58,753 nucleotides of DNA from HGM13634 sp045537285 (GTDB lineage: Bacteria > Bacillota > Clostridia > TANB77 > CAG-508): the NCBI GenBank assembly GCA_045537285.1, contig JAZSPC010000018.1, forward strand, positions 1-58,753. The letters run 5' to 3'. This document shows positions 34,773 through 41,976 of this stretch, one piece after another. The translations under genes were made by a program, and so were the position numbers. The notes beneath the pieces are model-generated. The model was not told where the DNA came from. It made no database searches and worked only from the letters and a program-made list of their open reading frames with translations. Numbering within the stretch: position 1 is the first letter of the stretch; each line of letters begins with the position of its first letter.

Positions 34773-35898
34773 ATATGATTACCTAATAGTAGGTTCAGGT
34801 CTATTTGGAGCAATATTTGCATATGAAGCAAATAAAAAAGGTAGAAAATGTTTAGTAATAGATAAAAGACCTAATGTGGCAGGGAACATTTACACAGAAA
34901 ATGTTGATGGTATTAATGTACATAAATATGGAGCGCATATATTTCACACAAGTAATAAAGAGGTGTGGGAATATATTAACCAATTTGCTGAATTTAATAG
35001 GTATACAAATTCGCCTGTTGCAAGGTATAAAGACGAATTATATAATATGCCTTTTAATATGAATACTTTTAATAAATTATGGGGAGTAGTAACACCAGAA
35101 GAAGCAAAAGCAAAAATAGAACAAGAAAAGAAAGAGGCTGGTATAACTGAACCTAAAAACCTTGAAGAACAAGCTATAAGCTTAGTAGGAAAAACTATTT
35201 ACAAAAAACTTGTTAAAGGATATACAGAAAAGCAATGGGGAAAAAGAGCAACAGAATTACCAAGTTTTATAATAAAGAGATTACCAGTAAGATTCATATA
35301 TGATAACAACTATTTTAATGATATATATCAAGGTATTCCTATGGGGGGATATACACAAATTATAGAAAAGATGTTAGAAGGAATAGAAGTAAGATTAAAT
35401 TGTGATTTCTTTGAACATAGAGAAGAATTAGAGAATATAGCAGATAAGATAATATTTACAGGTCCAATAGATAAATATTATAATTATCAATTTGGTGAAC
35501 TTGAATATAGAAGCTTAAGGTTTGAAGAAGAAGAATTAAATGTAGAAAATTATCAAGGAAATGCAGTTGTAAATTATACAGAATATGAAATTCCATATAC
35601 AAGAATAATAGAACATAAGCACTTTGAATATGGTCCAAGTTTAGGAAAAATTGCAGAAGGACAAGTTGCAACAAAAACAATTGTAACAAGAGAATATCCG
35701 GATCAATGGGTACAAGGGAAAGAACCATACTATACAATGAATGACGAAAAGAATTCAACTTTATATGCTAAATACAAGGAGTTAGCTGATAAAGATAATA
35801 AAGTTGTATTTGGTGGAAGATTAGGACAATACAAATATTTTGATATGGATAAAGTAATATTAGAAGCTCTTAATTTAGTGAAAACGGAACTAAATTAA
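34765..35898 (+). CDS. glf: UDP-galactopyranose mutase
   Basis: Glf uses reduced FAD to interconvert UDP-galactopyranose and UDP-galactofuranose. The 377-residue product has the FAD-binding YLIVGSGLFGAIFA (6-19), NVAGNIYTE, the substrate-site HKYGAHIFHT (near 53-62), the GYTEKQWGKR segment (near 152-161) and RIIEHKHFE (near 273-281) with the conserved flavin and substrate arginines. The ribosome site is GGGAGG. Its presence indicates galactofuranose in the polymer, matching the GlfT2-like domain at 27720. Confidence 0.96.
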   Translation: MSKYDYLIVGSGLFGAIFAYEANKKGRKCLVIDKRPNVAGNIYTENVDGINVHKYGAHIFHTSNKEVWEYINQFAEFNRYTNSPVARYKDELYNMPFNMNTFNKLWGVVTPEEAKAKIEQEKKEAGITEPKNLEEQAISLVGKTIYKKLVKGYTEKQWGKRATELPSFIIKRLPVRFIYDNNYFNDIYQGIPMGGYTQIIEKMLEGIEVRLNCDFFEHREELENIADKIIFTGPIDKYYNYQFGELEYRSLRFEEEELNVENYQGNAVVNYTEYEIPYTRIIEHKHFEYGPSLGKIAEGQVATKTIVTREYPDQWVQGKEPYYTMNDEKNSTLYAKYKELADKDNKVVFGGRLGQYKYFDMDKVILEALNLVKTELN

Positions 35899-35920
35899 AT
35901 AGTTTTATAGGAGGTATTCT

Positions 35921-37006
35921 ATGAAGAAAAAAAGATTAATAATAATTATAGCATCTACAATATTAGTATTAGCAATAATTGCTGTAATAGTGATGTTAAG
36001 TATTTCAAAATCAAATAATAATGAGGAACTATCAAAAAAAGATAATGAACAAAATAATTTAGAAGTTAATTTGCAAGAGGAGAAAGTAGACATCATAGAT
36101 ATAAACTCTAAAACAAGACCTTATGCAATAGCTGTAAATAATACAGCAGTTGCTGTTAAGGTGCAAGAAGGTTTAAATAAAGCATATTTGGTTTACGAAA
36201 TACCAACAGAAGGAAATACTTCAAGAGTACTTGCTTTATATAAAGATATTGAAGAAGATTTGGTTGTTGGAACAATAAGAAGTGCAAGGCATAACTTTGT
36301 TGATTTTGCATTAGAATCAGATGCAATTTTATGTTGTTTTGGATGGAGTCATTATGCAGAAGATGATATGAAAAAAGGAAGCATAGATTATATTCAAGGA
36401 TTATATGGCGGTCCATATTGGAGAGATAATCCGGAAAAATTAGCAACTGAACATACAGCATATACAAGTACAGCAAAGTTAGATAAAACAGTTAAATCAA
36501 AGAAAATGGATACAACTTCAAATGATACAATTTTATTAAATTACAATGTATCAGATGTTGACTTATCTTCAGCTACAAATGTTAAAACAGCAAATAGCGT
36601 AACAATACCTTATGGTTCATCATATTATAAATCATCATTTAAATATGATGAAGAAACAAAAATGTATATTCGTTATCAAGCAGGAACAAAATGTGTAGAT
36701 TATAAAACAAAAGAAACAATAACAACTAAAAATATTATTGTACAAAAATTAAAATATCAAATGTGCGATGATAACTATTACTGGGATCTAGATACAATTG
36801 GTTCAGGAGAAGGTTATTACATAACTAATGGATATTCTGTGCCAATAAAATGGAGCAAATCTAGTCGTTCAGCTAAAACTAAATATACATATGTAAAAGG
36901 AACAGTTATAGATGGACAAGATGTAGGTGGACAAGAAATATCTGTTAGTGATGGTAGAACTTGGATAGAAGTTCAAACAACTAAACAAAAAACAACAATT
37001 GAATAA
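35921..37006 (+). CDS. DUF3048 domain protein (YerB-like), membrane anchored
   Basis: A 361-residue protein with an N-terminal membrane anchor (about 6-27), a charged linker, and a DUF3048 domain. Family landmarks are SKTRPYAIAVNN (near 65-76), LNKAYLVYEIPTEGNTSRVLA (near 87-107, in parts LNKAYLVYE and TSRVLA), GTIRSARHNFVDFALESDAI (near 117-136) and the C-terminal DVGGQEISVSDGRTWIEV. Bacillus YerB is a lipoprotein; here the anchor lacks a clear lipobox Cys. Role unknown. It is 22 bases after glf with AGGAGG. Confidence 0.88.
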   Translation: MKKKRLIIIIASTILVLAIIAVIVMLSISKSNNNEELSKKDNEQNNLEVNLQEEKVDIIDINSKTRPYAIAVNNTAVAVKVQEGLNKAYLVYEIPTEGNTSRVLALYKDIEEDLVVGTIRSARHNFVDFALESDAILCCFGWSHYAEDDMKKGSIDYIQGLYGGPYWRDNPEKLATEHTAYTSTAKLDKTVKSKKMDTTSNDTILLNYNVSDVDLSSATNVKTANSVTIPYGSSYYKSSFKYDEETKMYIRYQAGTKCVDYKTKETITTKNIIVQKLKYQMCDDNYYWDLDTIGSGEGYYITNGYSVPIKWSKSSRSAKTKYTYVKGTVIDGQDVGGQEISVSDGRTWIEVQTTKQKTTIE

Positions 37007-37021
37007 TATTTTGGAGAAAAA

Positions 37022-37531
37022 ATGAATAAATCAATAAAATTCAAGAAGAATTTAATATTAAAAAGAGTGCTATTTCTAATGCTATTAGCAATAGCATTCT
37101 ATGTTATATTTGGCTTTTCTGCACAAGATGGAGAAATGTCGGGTTCTATAAGTCAAAAAGTTACAGAGTTTATAATAAAGGCAATATCTAAAATTAAAAC
37201 AATGGATATTACAATGCAACTTCGTTGGATAGAAAAGTTACATCCTATCATAAGAAAACTTGCACATTTTAGTATATATACTGTTGTAGGATTTTCTGTT
37301 ATGGGATTTATGTGCACATTTGATATACGAAACATATTTAAATTATTAATAAGTTTTGTAGTAGGTGTAACATATGCTGTATCAGATGAGGTTCATCAAT
37401 ACTTTATACCAGGCAGAAATGCAAGTGTTGTAGATGTTGGTATAGATTCGTTAGGAGTACTTACAGGAATATTTATACTAATTACTTTAATTGTGTTTGT
37501 AGAAGCGATTGTTAATTGGTTGAAAAGATAA
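37022..37531 (+). CDS. VanZ family membrane protein
   Basis: A 169-residue membrane protein of the VanZ family, whose members can alter envelope properties and, in one case, raise teicoplanin tolerance. Family marks are FGFSAQDGEMSG (near 30-41), the RKLAHFSIYTVVGF stretch (near 79-92), and SDEVHQYFIPGRNASVVDVGIDSLG (near 121-145; in parts DEVHQYFIPGR and DVGIDSLG). Four helices are expected. It is the last gene before a strong terminator and probably ends the polysaccharide transcript. Any link to antibiotic tolerance is not shown by the sequence. Confidence 0.9.
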   Translation: MNKSIKFKKNLILKRVLFLMLLAIAFYVIFGFSAQDGEMSGSISQKVTEFIIKAISKIKTMDITMQLRWIEKLHPIIRKLAHFSIYTVVGFSVMGFMCTFDIRNIFKLLISFVVGVTYAVSDEVHQYFIPGRNASVVDVGIDSLGVLTGIFILITLIVFVEAIVNWLKR

Positions 37532-37535
37532 AGTT

Positions 37536-37565
37536 AGAAGTAGAGAATTATCTCTACTTCTTTTT
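37536..37565 (+). terminator. Terminator ending the polysaccharide locus
   Basis: AGAAGTAGAGA (37536-37546), loop ATTA, TCTCTACTTCT (37551-37561) and five T. Confidence 0.9.
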
Positions 37566-37610
37566 GTCGAAATATGTAGATGAAAAGTTTAGAATTTCTT
37601 ATTTTATATA

Positions 37611-37639
37611 TTGACAAAAAGTATAATGAATAATATATT
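37611..37639 (+). promoter_or_regulatory. Promoter of the toxin-antitoxin pair
   Basis: A perfect TTGACA (37611-37616), a 17-base spacer and TATATT (37634-37639). Confidence 0.75.
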
Positions 37640-37694
37640 ATATACAATAAAGGTAATAGAACTTAAAATGAAACCAATGAGAGGAGTGGTTCTT

Positions 37695-37901
37695 ATGAGT
37701 CTTATCGAAGAATTATATAATAAATACTTAGAAATGGATTTTGAAGAAGTAAACAGAATTGCACATGATTATGAACATTCAACTTACGAAGAAATGGTTG
37801 CGGCATCTATAATTGTGACAGATAAAGATATAGCGGAAGGAAATTGTTATACTATGGAGGAAGTATTTGGAAAAATGCTACCAAGTAAGCTTGACCAATA
37901 A
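37695..37901 (+). CDS. Probable antitoxin of a RelE/ParE-type pair
   Basis: A 68-residue acidic, helical protein that I do not recognise by sequence. Its role is inferred because a ParE/RelE-like toxin frame starts inside its 3' end. The start is the ATG at 37695, eight bases after GAGGAG; the upstream part of the open frame lies within the leader. It has no obvious DNA-binding domain, so it may resemble the short partner type that only covers the toxin. Confidence 0.6.
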   Translation: MSLIEELYNKYLEMDFEEVNRIAHDYEHSTYEEMVAASIIVTDKDIAEGNCYTMEEVFGKMLPSKLDQ

Positions 37902-38180
37902 TTTTAAAGAAGATATATCTGATATTTACAATTATATTCAAAGAGATTCCATATATTATGCAACAAAACTAAAAATGAAATCGAAAAAAGAATATCTAAT
38001 TTAACTTTTTCTCCTTTTATGGGAAGAAGATTAGTTGATTCTGAAAATCATAATATTTTAAATCTAAGAGAGATATTTTATAAATCGTATAGAATAATAT
38101 ATGGTGTTAATTCTAAAACTATTTATATTCGTAGAGTTTTACATTCAGCTAGATTATTATTTCCCAATTTAATTAATTAA
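37867..38180 (+). pseudogene. ParE/RelE-like toxin gene broken by a one-base loss in an A run
   Basis: A TTG at 37867, six bases after GGAGG (37856-37860) and inside the antitoxin gene, opens a frame reading VSLTNNFKEDISDIYNYI, the ParE/RelE N-terminus. Near 37968-37975 (ctaaaaatg) the frame must go back one base to continue as NEIEKRISNLTFSPFMGRR, then REIFYKSYRIIYGV and IYIRRVLHSARLL, the family C-terminus with its catalytic Arg/His region, ending at 38180. An A run one base longer would repair it, giving about 104 residues. The break may be a disabled toxin, phase variation or a homopolymer error. Confidence 0.7.
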
Positions 38181-38245
38181 ATTTAAATAAAGAAAAGTTA
38201 GGGTTTTATTACCTTTATTTGTGTTATTTAAAATATGATTTTATC

Positions 38246-38274
38246 TTGAAAAAAGAATATGGTTATATTATAAT
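38246..38274 (+). promoter_or_regulatory. Promoter of the PAP2 gene
   Basis: TTGAAA (38246-38251), a 17-base spacer and TATAAT (38269-38274), with the ATG at 38292. Confidence 0.75.
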
Positions 38275-38291
38275 TTCTTAGGGAGAAAAAG

Positions 38292-38933
38292 ATGAAAGAT
38301 AAAGTTTTAAATACAATAAAAAATAATAAACGTTTTGTATTATTATTCATATGTTTAGCTGTTTTTATAGTTATATTAATAAATGTATTAAATGGAAATA
38401 TCGCAGGTTTTGATAATGCTGTATATGATGCAATGAGATCTTTGAAATCTAATTTTATGACAGCATTTTTTAAAGGGATTACTAGATTAGCAGATGAAGA
38501 ACCGATAATTCTGATAGCTATAATATGTTTAATTGTAATTAAGAATAGAAAAATAGGATCAAGTATAGCAGTAAATTTAGTAAACAGTGCTTTTGTAAAT
38601 CATCTTATAAAAGAAATTGTACAAAGACCAAGACCACCAATAGAGCTAAGAATGGTAGAGGAATCTAGTTTTAGTTTTCCATCTGGTCATGCAATGACAA
38701 GTGCAACATTCTATGGATTAATAATTTATTTTATATTTAAAAATGTAAAGAATAAAAAGATTAGAAATACTATTTGTACAGTTTTAAGTTTATTAATATT
38801 CCTAATAGGAATAAGTAGAATATATTTAGGAGTACATTATGCAAGTGATGTACTAGCCGGCTTTGCATTTGCAATAGTATACTTGGTTTTATATATAACT
38901 TTTGTATTGAAATTATTTAAAATAAAAGAATAA
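38292..38933 (+). CDS. PAP2 family phosphatase
   Basis: A 213-residue membrane phosphatase with about six helices. The three PAP2 motifs are KEIVQRPRPP (near 107-116), PSGHAMTS (near 129-136) and SRIYLGVHYASDVLAG (near 176-191), which supply the catalytic His residues and phosphate-binding Arg. Such enzymes recycle undecaprenyl pyrophosphate or act on phosphatidic acid or PGP. A recycling role would fit the nearby glycan genes, but the substrate is not shown. The start follows AGGGAG. Confidence 0.9.
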   Translation: MKDKVLNTIKNNKRFVLLFICLAVFIVILINVLNGNIAGFDNAVYDAMRSLKSNFMTAFFKGITRLADEEPIILIAIICLIVIKNRKIGSSIAVNLVNSAFVNHLIKEIVQRPRPPIELRMVEESSFSFPSGHAMTSATFYGLIIYFIFKNVKNKKIRNTICTVLSLLIFLIGISRIYLGVHYASDVLAGFAFAIVYLVLYITFVLKLFKIKE

Positions 38934-38938
38934 AAGTG

Positions 38939-39013
38939 TTGACAAAAAGAAAATAAAGTGATAATATATTTATAATTTAATGGGGCAGGAGCAATAAGTG
39001 TTTCTGCTTTTTT
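38939..39013 (+). promoter_or_regulatory. Promoter immediately followed by a terminator hairpin (attenuator-like)
   Basis: TTGACA (38939-38944), 17 bases, TAATAT (38962-38967). About 10 bases after the expected transcript start, GCAGGAGC (38985-38992) and GTTTCTGC (39000-39007) pair with two G-U, followed by six T. The PemK-like gene begins 50 bases later at 39063. Transcripts should stop after about 35-40 bases unless the hairpin is prevented. Confidence 0.6.
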
Positions 39014-39062
39014 ATCGAAGAAATAATTGACTAAAAAACAAAAAAAGAGGAGGTTTTATATT

Positions 39063-39569
39063 ATGAAAGAAGAAATGAGTGATTTTTTGAAGTTTGTAAA
39101 GAAATATGGTGAAATTAAAGATGTAGAAGAGGCCTTTAAAGAGTTTCCACCAGAAGAAGAATGGCACAAAGGAAGAATTGAGAATGTATTAAGAGAAGAA
39201 AGTGAAGAGTATAACCTATATAAAGTAGGTGATATTGTTTATGTGAATAAATATTATTATTTAGATGGAAGTGCTGGGGAAAATCATTTTTTCGTAATAA
39301 TAGAACAAGATAATATTGCAGTACCAATAGAAAATCTAGGAATGCTTATTTCATCTAGGTTAGAAAAATTAAAATACAAATCAAATATTGAATTAAAAAA
39401 AGATCAACTTAATAATTTGGACAGAGATAGTATAGTGAAAACTGATGCAATTTACAAAATACCTAATGATCAAATATTATTCAAAATGGGGGAAGTTTTA
39501 CTAGATAAAATAGAAGAATATAAAAAATGTTATAGAGAAAATAAAAAATCAATCGGTTATAATTTATAA
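39063..39569 (+). CDS. PemK/MazF-like protein with N-terminal helical extension
   Basis: A 168-residue protein. Residues about 1-55 are charged helix; about 56-160 resemble the SH3-like barrel of PemK/MazF: YKVGDIVYVNKYYYLDG (near 52-68), HFFVIIEQDNIAVPI, and SIVKTDAIYKIPNDQI (near 121-136), where MazF proteins have the S-x-V-x-x-D...I pattern. MazF enzymes are ribonucleases; some relatives are inactive. No antitoxin gene is adjacent, so the N-terminal region may play that part. The start is set by GAGGAGG at 39047; the frame opens earlier in the leader. Confidence 0.65.
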   Translation: MKEEMSDFLKFVKKYGEIKDVEEAFKEFPPEEEWHKGRIENVLREESEEYNLYKVGDIVYVNKYYYLDGSAGENHFFVIIEQDNIAVPIENLGMLISSRLEKLKYKSNIELKKDQLNNLDRDSIVKTDAIYKIPNDQILFKMGEVLLDKIEEYKKCYRENKKSIGYNL

Positions 39570-39583
39570 CCAATTGATTTTTT
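39546..39583 (+). terminator. Terminator overlapping the end of the PemK-like gene
   Basis: AAATCAATCGGTTATAA (39546-39562) pairs with TTATAACCAATTGATTT (39564-39580) with one mismatch, followed by T. The stem covers the last codons. Confidence 0.8.
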
Positions 39584-39644
39584 GTATATTTTCAAAATTT
39601 CTACAAATACTAAAACAAAAATATTTTAGAAAGGTGGAAAGTAT

Positions 39645-40082
39645 ATGAAAGTAAAAGAATGTATGTGTGGTAATGTTTGCTATTGTACACCAAACACAAA
39701 AATTTCAGATGTTGCAAAAATGATGAATCAAAATGGAGTAGGGTGTATACCTGTATGTGATGATAAAAAGTGTGTTGTGGGGATTTTAACAGATAGAGAT
39801 ATTATACTAAGAAGTATAGCTTGTGATAAAGATGTTTGTAACACAAATGTAAGTGAGATAATGACATGTAATACAGTTTGTTGTGATTGTAATGAAGAAG
39901 TAAATACAGCAGCTGAAAATATGGGAAAAACAGGTATAAGAAGAATACCGGTAACAGAAAATGGAAAACTAGTTGGAATACTAACAATGGGAGATTTAGC
40001 AAAACACCAAAATATAAGTTGTGAATGTGTAGGAACAACTTTCGAACACATTTGTAATTGTGATAATAAAAATAATAAATAA
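39645..40082 (+). CDS. Cysteine-rich CBS-pair protein
   Basis: A 145-residue soluble protein made of two CBS motifs (about 8-57 and 70-118), a module that usually binds adenosyl ligands. MNQNGVGCIPVCDD and GILTDRDIILRSI mark the first, and MGKTGIRRIPV with GILTMGDLAKH the second. It has 17 cysteines, in clusters at CMCGNVCYC (6-14), TCNTVCCDC (near 85-93) and a C-terminal CEC...CNC, far more than ordinary CBS proteins. Metal or iron-sulfur binding, or redox sensing, is plausible. The gene is alone between a terminator and a hairpin that covers the next gene's ribosome site. Confidence 0.88.
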   Translation: MKVKECMCGNVCYCTPNTKISDVAKMMNQNGVGCIPVCDDKKCVVGILTDRDIILRSIACDKDVCNTNVSEIMTCNTVCCDCNEEVNTAAENMGKTGIRRIPVTENGKLVGILTMGDLAKHQNISCECVGTTFEHICNCDNKNNK

Positions 40083-40090
40083 ATTTTAAT

Positions 40091-40132
40091 AAAACCTTCT
40101 TATTCTACATAAAATAGGAATAAGGAGGTTTT
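40091..40132 (+). promoter_or_regulatory. 16-bp hairpin containing the ribosome site of the AI-2E family gene
   Basis: AAAACCTTCTTATTCT (40091-40106) pairs with GGAATAAGGAGGTTTT (40117-40132), 16 bp with two G-U pairs and a 10-base loop. The right arm holds AAGGAGG and ends right at the ATG (40133). It could end the CBS transcript or shut off translation of the transporter unless opened. Confidence 0.7.
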
Positions 40133-41230
40133 ATGATTACAGATATGAACTATTACAAAAAAGTAGGAAAAAGAATAGTAGCATTTGTATTTACACTATT
40201 ATTGCTATACATAGCATTTAAACTTTCTATTTTTTATATTCCATTTTTAATTGCATTTATAATAAGCTTAATTATAGAACCATTAATTAGAAAAGTTATG
40301 AAAGTTACAAATTTAACCCGCAAAGTAAGTGCAATAATTACTTTAATATTAGTTTTTGTAATAATTATAGGTATACTTATATGGGGAATAACAAGCCTTA
40401 TTACAGAAGCCTCAAATATTTTAGAAAATTTAAATAATAATATGGAGAATATTACAAACACAGTTACAAGTTTAGTAAGTAGCTTTAAATTTGATAATAT
40501 AAAAATACCAGAACAGATAAAAACAATTGTGCAAAATAGTTTGAATGATTTAACAATAGAAGGAACTAATGTAGCACAAAAAGCATTAACTAGTATATTA
40601 AACACAGTAACACATATTCCTAAATTAATGATATATATAGGAATAACAATTGTGGCAACATATTTTGTTTGCACAGATAAAATGTATATATTAGACCAGA
40701 TGGAACATCATTTGCCTAGAAACTGGGTTAATAAATTTGGATATAAACTAAGAAAAGTAATTTCTTCATTAGGAGATTATTTAAAAGCAGAGGGGGTCAT
40801 GATATTAATATCATTTTCAATAGTATTAGTGGGCTTAGTACTATTAAATTTAATTGGAATGAATGTTAGATATCCAGTGGTTATTGCTTTATTTATAGGA
40901 TTTATAGATGCACTTCCAATATTAGGAGCAGGAACAATAATGCTTCCGTGGGCCGTGATATCAGCATTTAATGGTGATATTCAGCTTGCAATATGTTTGA
41001 TTGTCTTATATATAGTAATTATAGTTACAAGACAATTAGTTGAGCCAAGAATAGTAAGTAGTCACATAGGAATACATCCGATATTTACACTAATTGCAAT
41101 GTATACAGGTTTTAAAATAATTGGTGTTGCAGGAATGTTTGTTGGACCTGTAATTTTAATAATATTAAAAAATATTTTTGAAACAATGATAGATAATGGG
41201 GTTGTAAAAACAATATTAGATAGAAAATGA
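40133..41230 (+). CDS. AI-2E family transporter (YtvI-like)
   Basis: A 365-residue membrane protein of the AI-2E/PerM family. About eight helices: two at the N-terminus (about 10-45), one near 60-82, a long amphipathic stretch about 85-150, then helices to the end. Family marks include PRNWVNKFGYKLRKVISSLGDYLKAEG (near 199-225; shown by LRKVISSLGDYL), the GFIDALPILGAGTIMLPW stretch (near 259-276) and LVEPRIVSSHIGIHP (near 301-315). Bacillus YtvI is a sporulation protein and the length fits, but other members export small molecules or ions. The ATG abuts a hairpin containing its ribosome site. Confidence 0.88.
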   Translation: MITDMNYYKKVGKRIVAFVFTLLLLYIAFKLSIFYIPFLIAFIISLIIEPLIRKVMKVTNLTRKVSAIITLILVFVIIIGILIWGITSLITEASNILENLNNNMENITNTVTSLVSSFKFDNIKIPEQIKTIVQNSLNDLTIEGTNVAQKALTSILNTVTHIPKLMIYIGITIVATYFVCTDKMYILDQMEHHLPRNWVNKFGYKLRKVISSLGDYLKAEGVMILISFSIVLVGLVLLNLIGMNVRYPVVIALFIGFIDALPILGAGTIMLPWAVISAFNGDIQLAICLIVLYIVIIVTRQLVEPRIVSSHIGIHPIFTLIAMYTGFKIIGVAGMFVGPVILIILKNIFETMIDNGVVKTILDRK

Positions 41231-41254
41231 AAAAGTGGCTATAAGCCACTTTTT
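41231..41254. terminator. Bidirectional terminator
   Basis: AAAAGTGGCT (41231-41240), loop ATA, AGCCACTTTT (41244-41253). It serves the + strand transporter and the convergent gene at 41253. Confidence 0.85.
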
Positions 41255-41795
41255 AAAGTATAACAGAAGTTGGAATATATGTGTTGTCGGGAGGATAAAC
41301 ATATTCTTCTTCTGGTTTTGTAGTTTCTTCAATTTTATTTATATCGATTACAGGAATTTCATTATGATAATATCCTTTTATTATTTCACCGGTTACATTT
41401 ACCCATGTTCCTTCTTTTAGATCTTTTGCTTTATCATAAGAGCATAAAAAGCCTACTACAACACTTTGCGAGTCTGAGTTAATAACCATATCCCTAGCTA
41501 AAACAAATTCTGTTTCTTTTAAATCATAAAGTTTATATACATACCCTGTAAAATTGATGGATTGCCCAACATAAGTATCAACATCATCATAAACTTGTTT
41601 TAAAATGTTAGTATATTCATGTGCTTCAATTTCGGCAATAGAATTTGATGGGAGAGAATCATTTATAACGAACTTGCTTTTGTAATAAAAATTGTATACT
41701 GAAACAGAAAAAATTATTAGAGATACAATAATTATAGAGATTATTATTACCCTAAAAATAGCATTTCCATTTACTTTTAAATTATATACAAACAT
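41253..41795 (-). CDS. Membrane-anchored protein of unknown function with a YcgQ/TIGR03943-like C-terminal region
   Basis: A 180-residue protein with one N-terminal helix (about 12-35) and an outside domain. The domain has VGQSINFTGYVYK (near 73-85), FVLARDMVINSDSQS, and LKEGTWVNVTGEIIK (near 124-138). This beta-rich pattern with a G-T/W-V-x-V-x-G turn resembles OB-fold domains of the TIGR03943 (YcgQ) type, but the identification is loose. The ATG at 41795 follows AGAAGTGA; an in-frame start further out (41870) has no ribosome site. It is divergent from the class A PBP. Confidence 0.6.
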   Translation of the reverse strand: MFVYNLKVNGNAIFRVIIISIIIVSLIIFSVSVYNFYYKSKFVINDSLPSNSIAEIEAHEYTNILKQVYDDVDTYVGQSINFTGYVYKLYDLKETEFVLARDMVINSDSQSVVVGFLCSYDKAKDLKEGTWVNVTGEIIKGYYHNEIPVIDINKIEETTKPEEEYVYPPDNTYIPTSVIL

Positions 41796-41976
41796 TGAAT
41801 CACTTCTTTCTGATAATTTATTAATAAAATGTATGCATTTTTTTACATTTATATGTGAAAATTTTGCCAAAACTCTTTATCTTTTTGTTAATTTATAATA
41901 TAATATTATTGTTTATTATGCGCGTTAATTTAATGCTAAAAATGAATTTCGAAAAACGAAAGGAAAGTGTAGTAAA

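Noticed and set aside
41235..41420. Small + strand open frame opposite the 41253 gene
   Set aside because: Its start lies in a terminator, it has no ribosome site and its composition is that of an antisense shadow.
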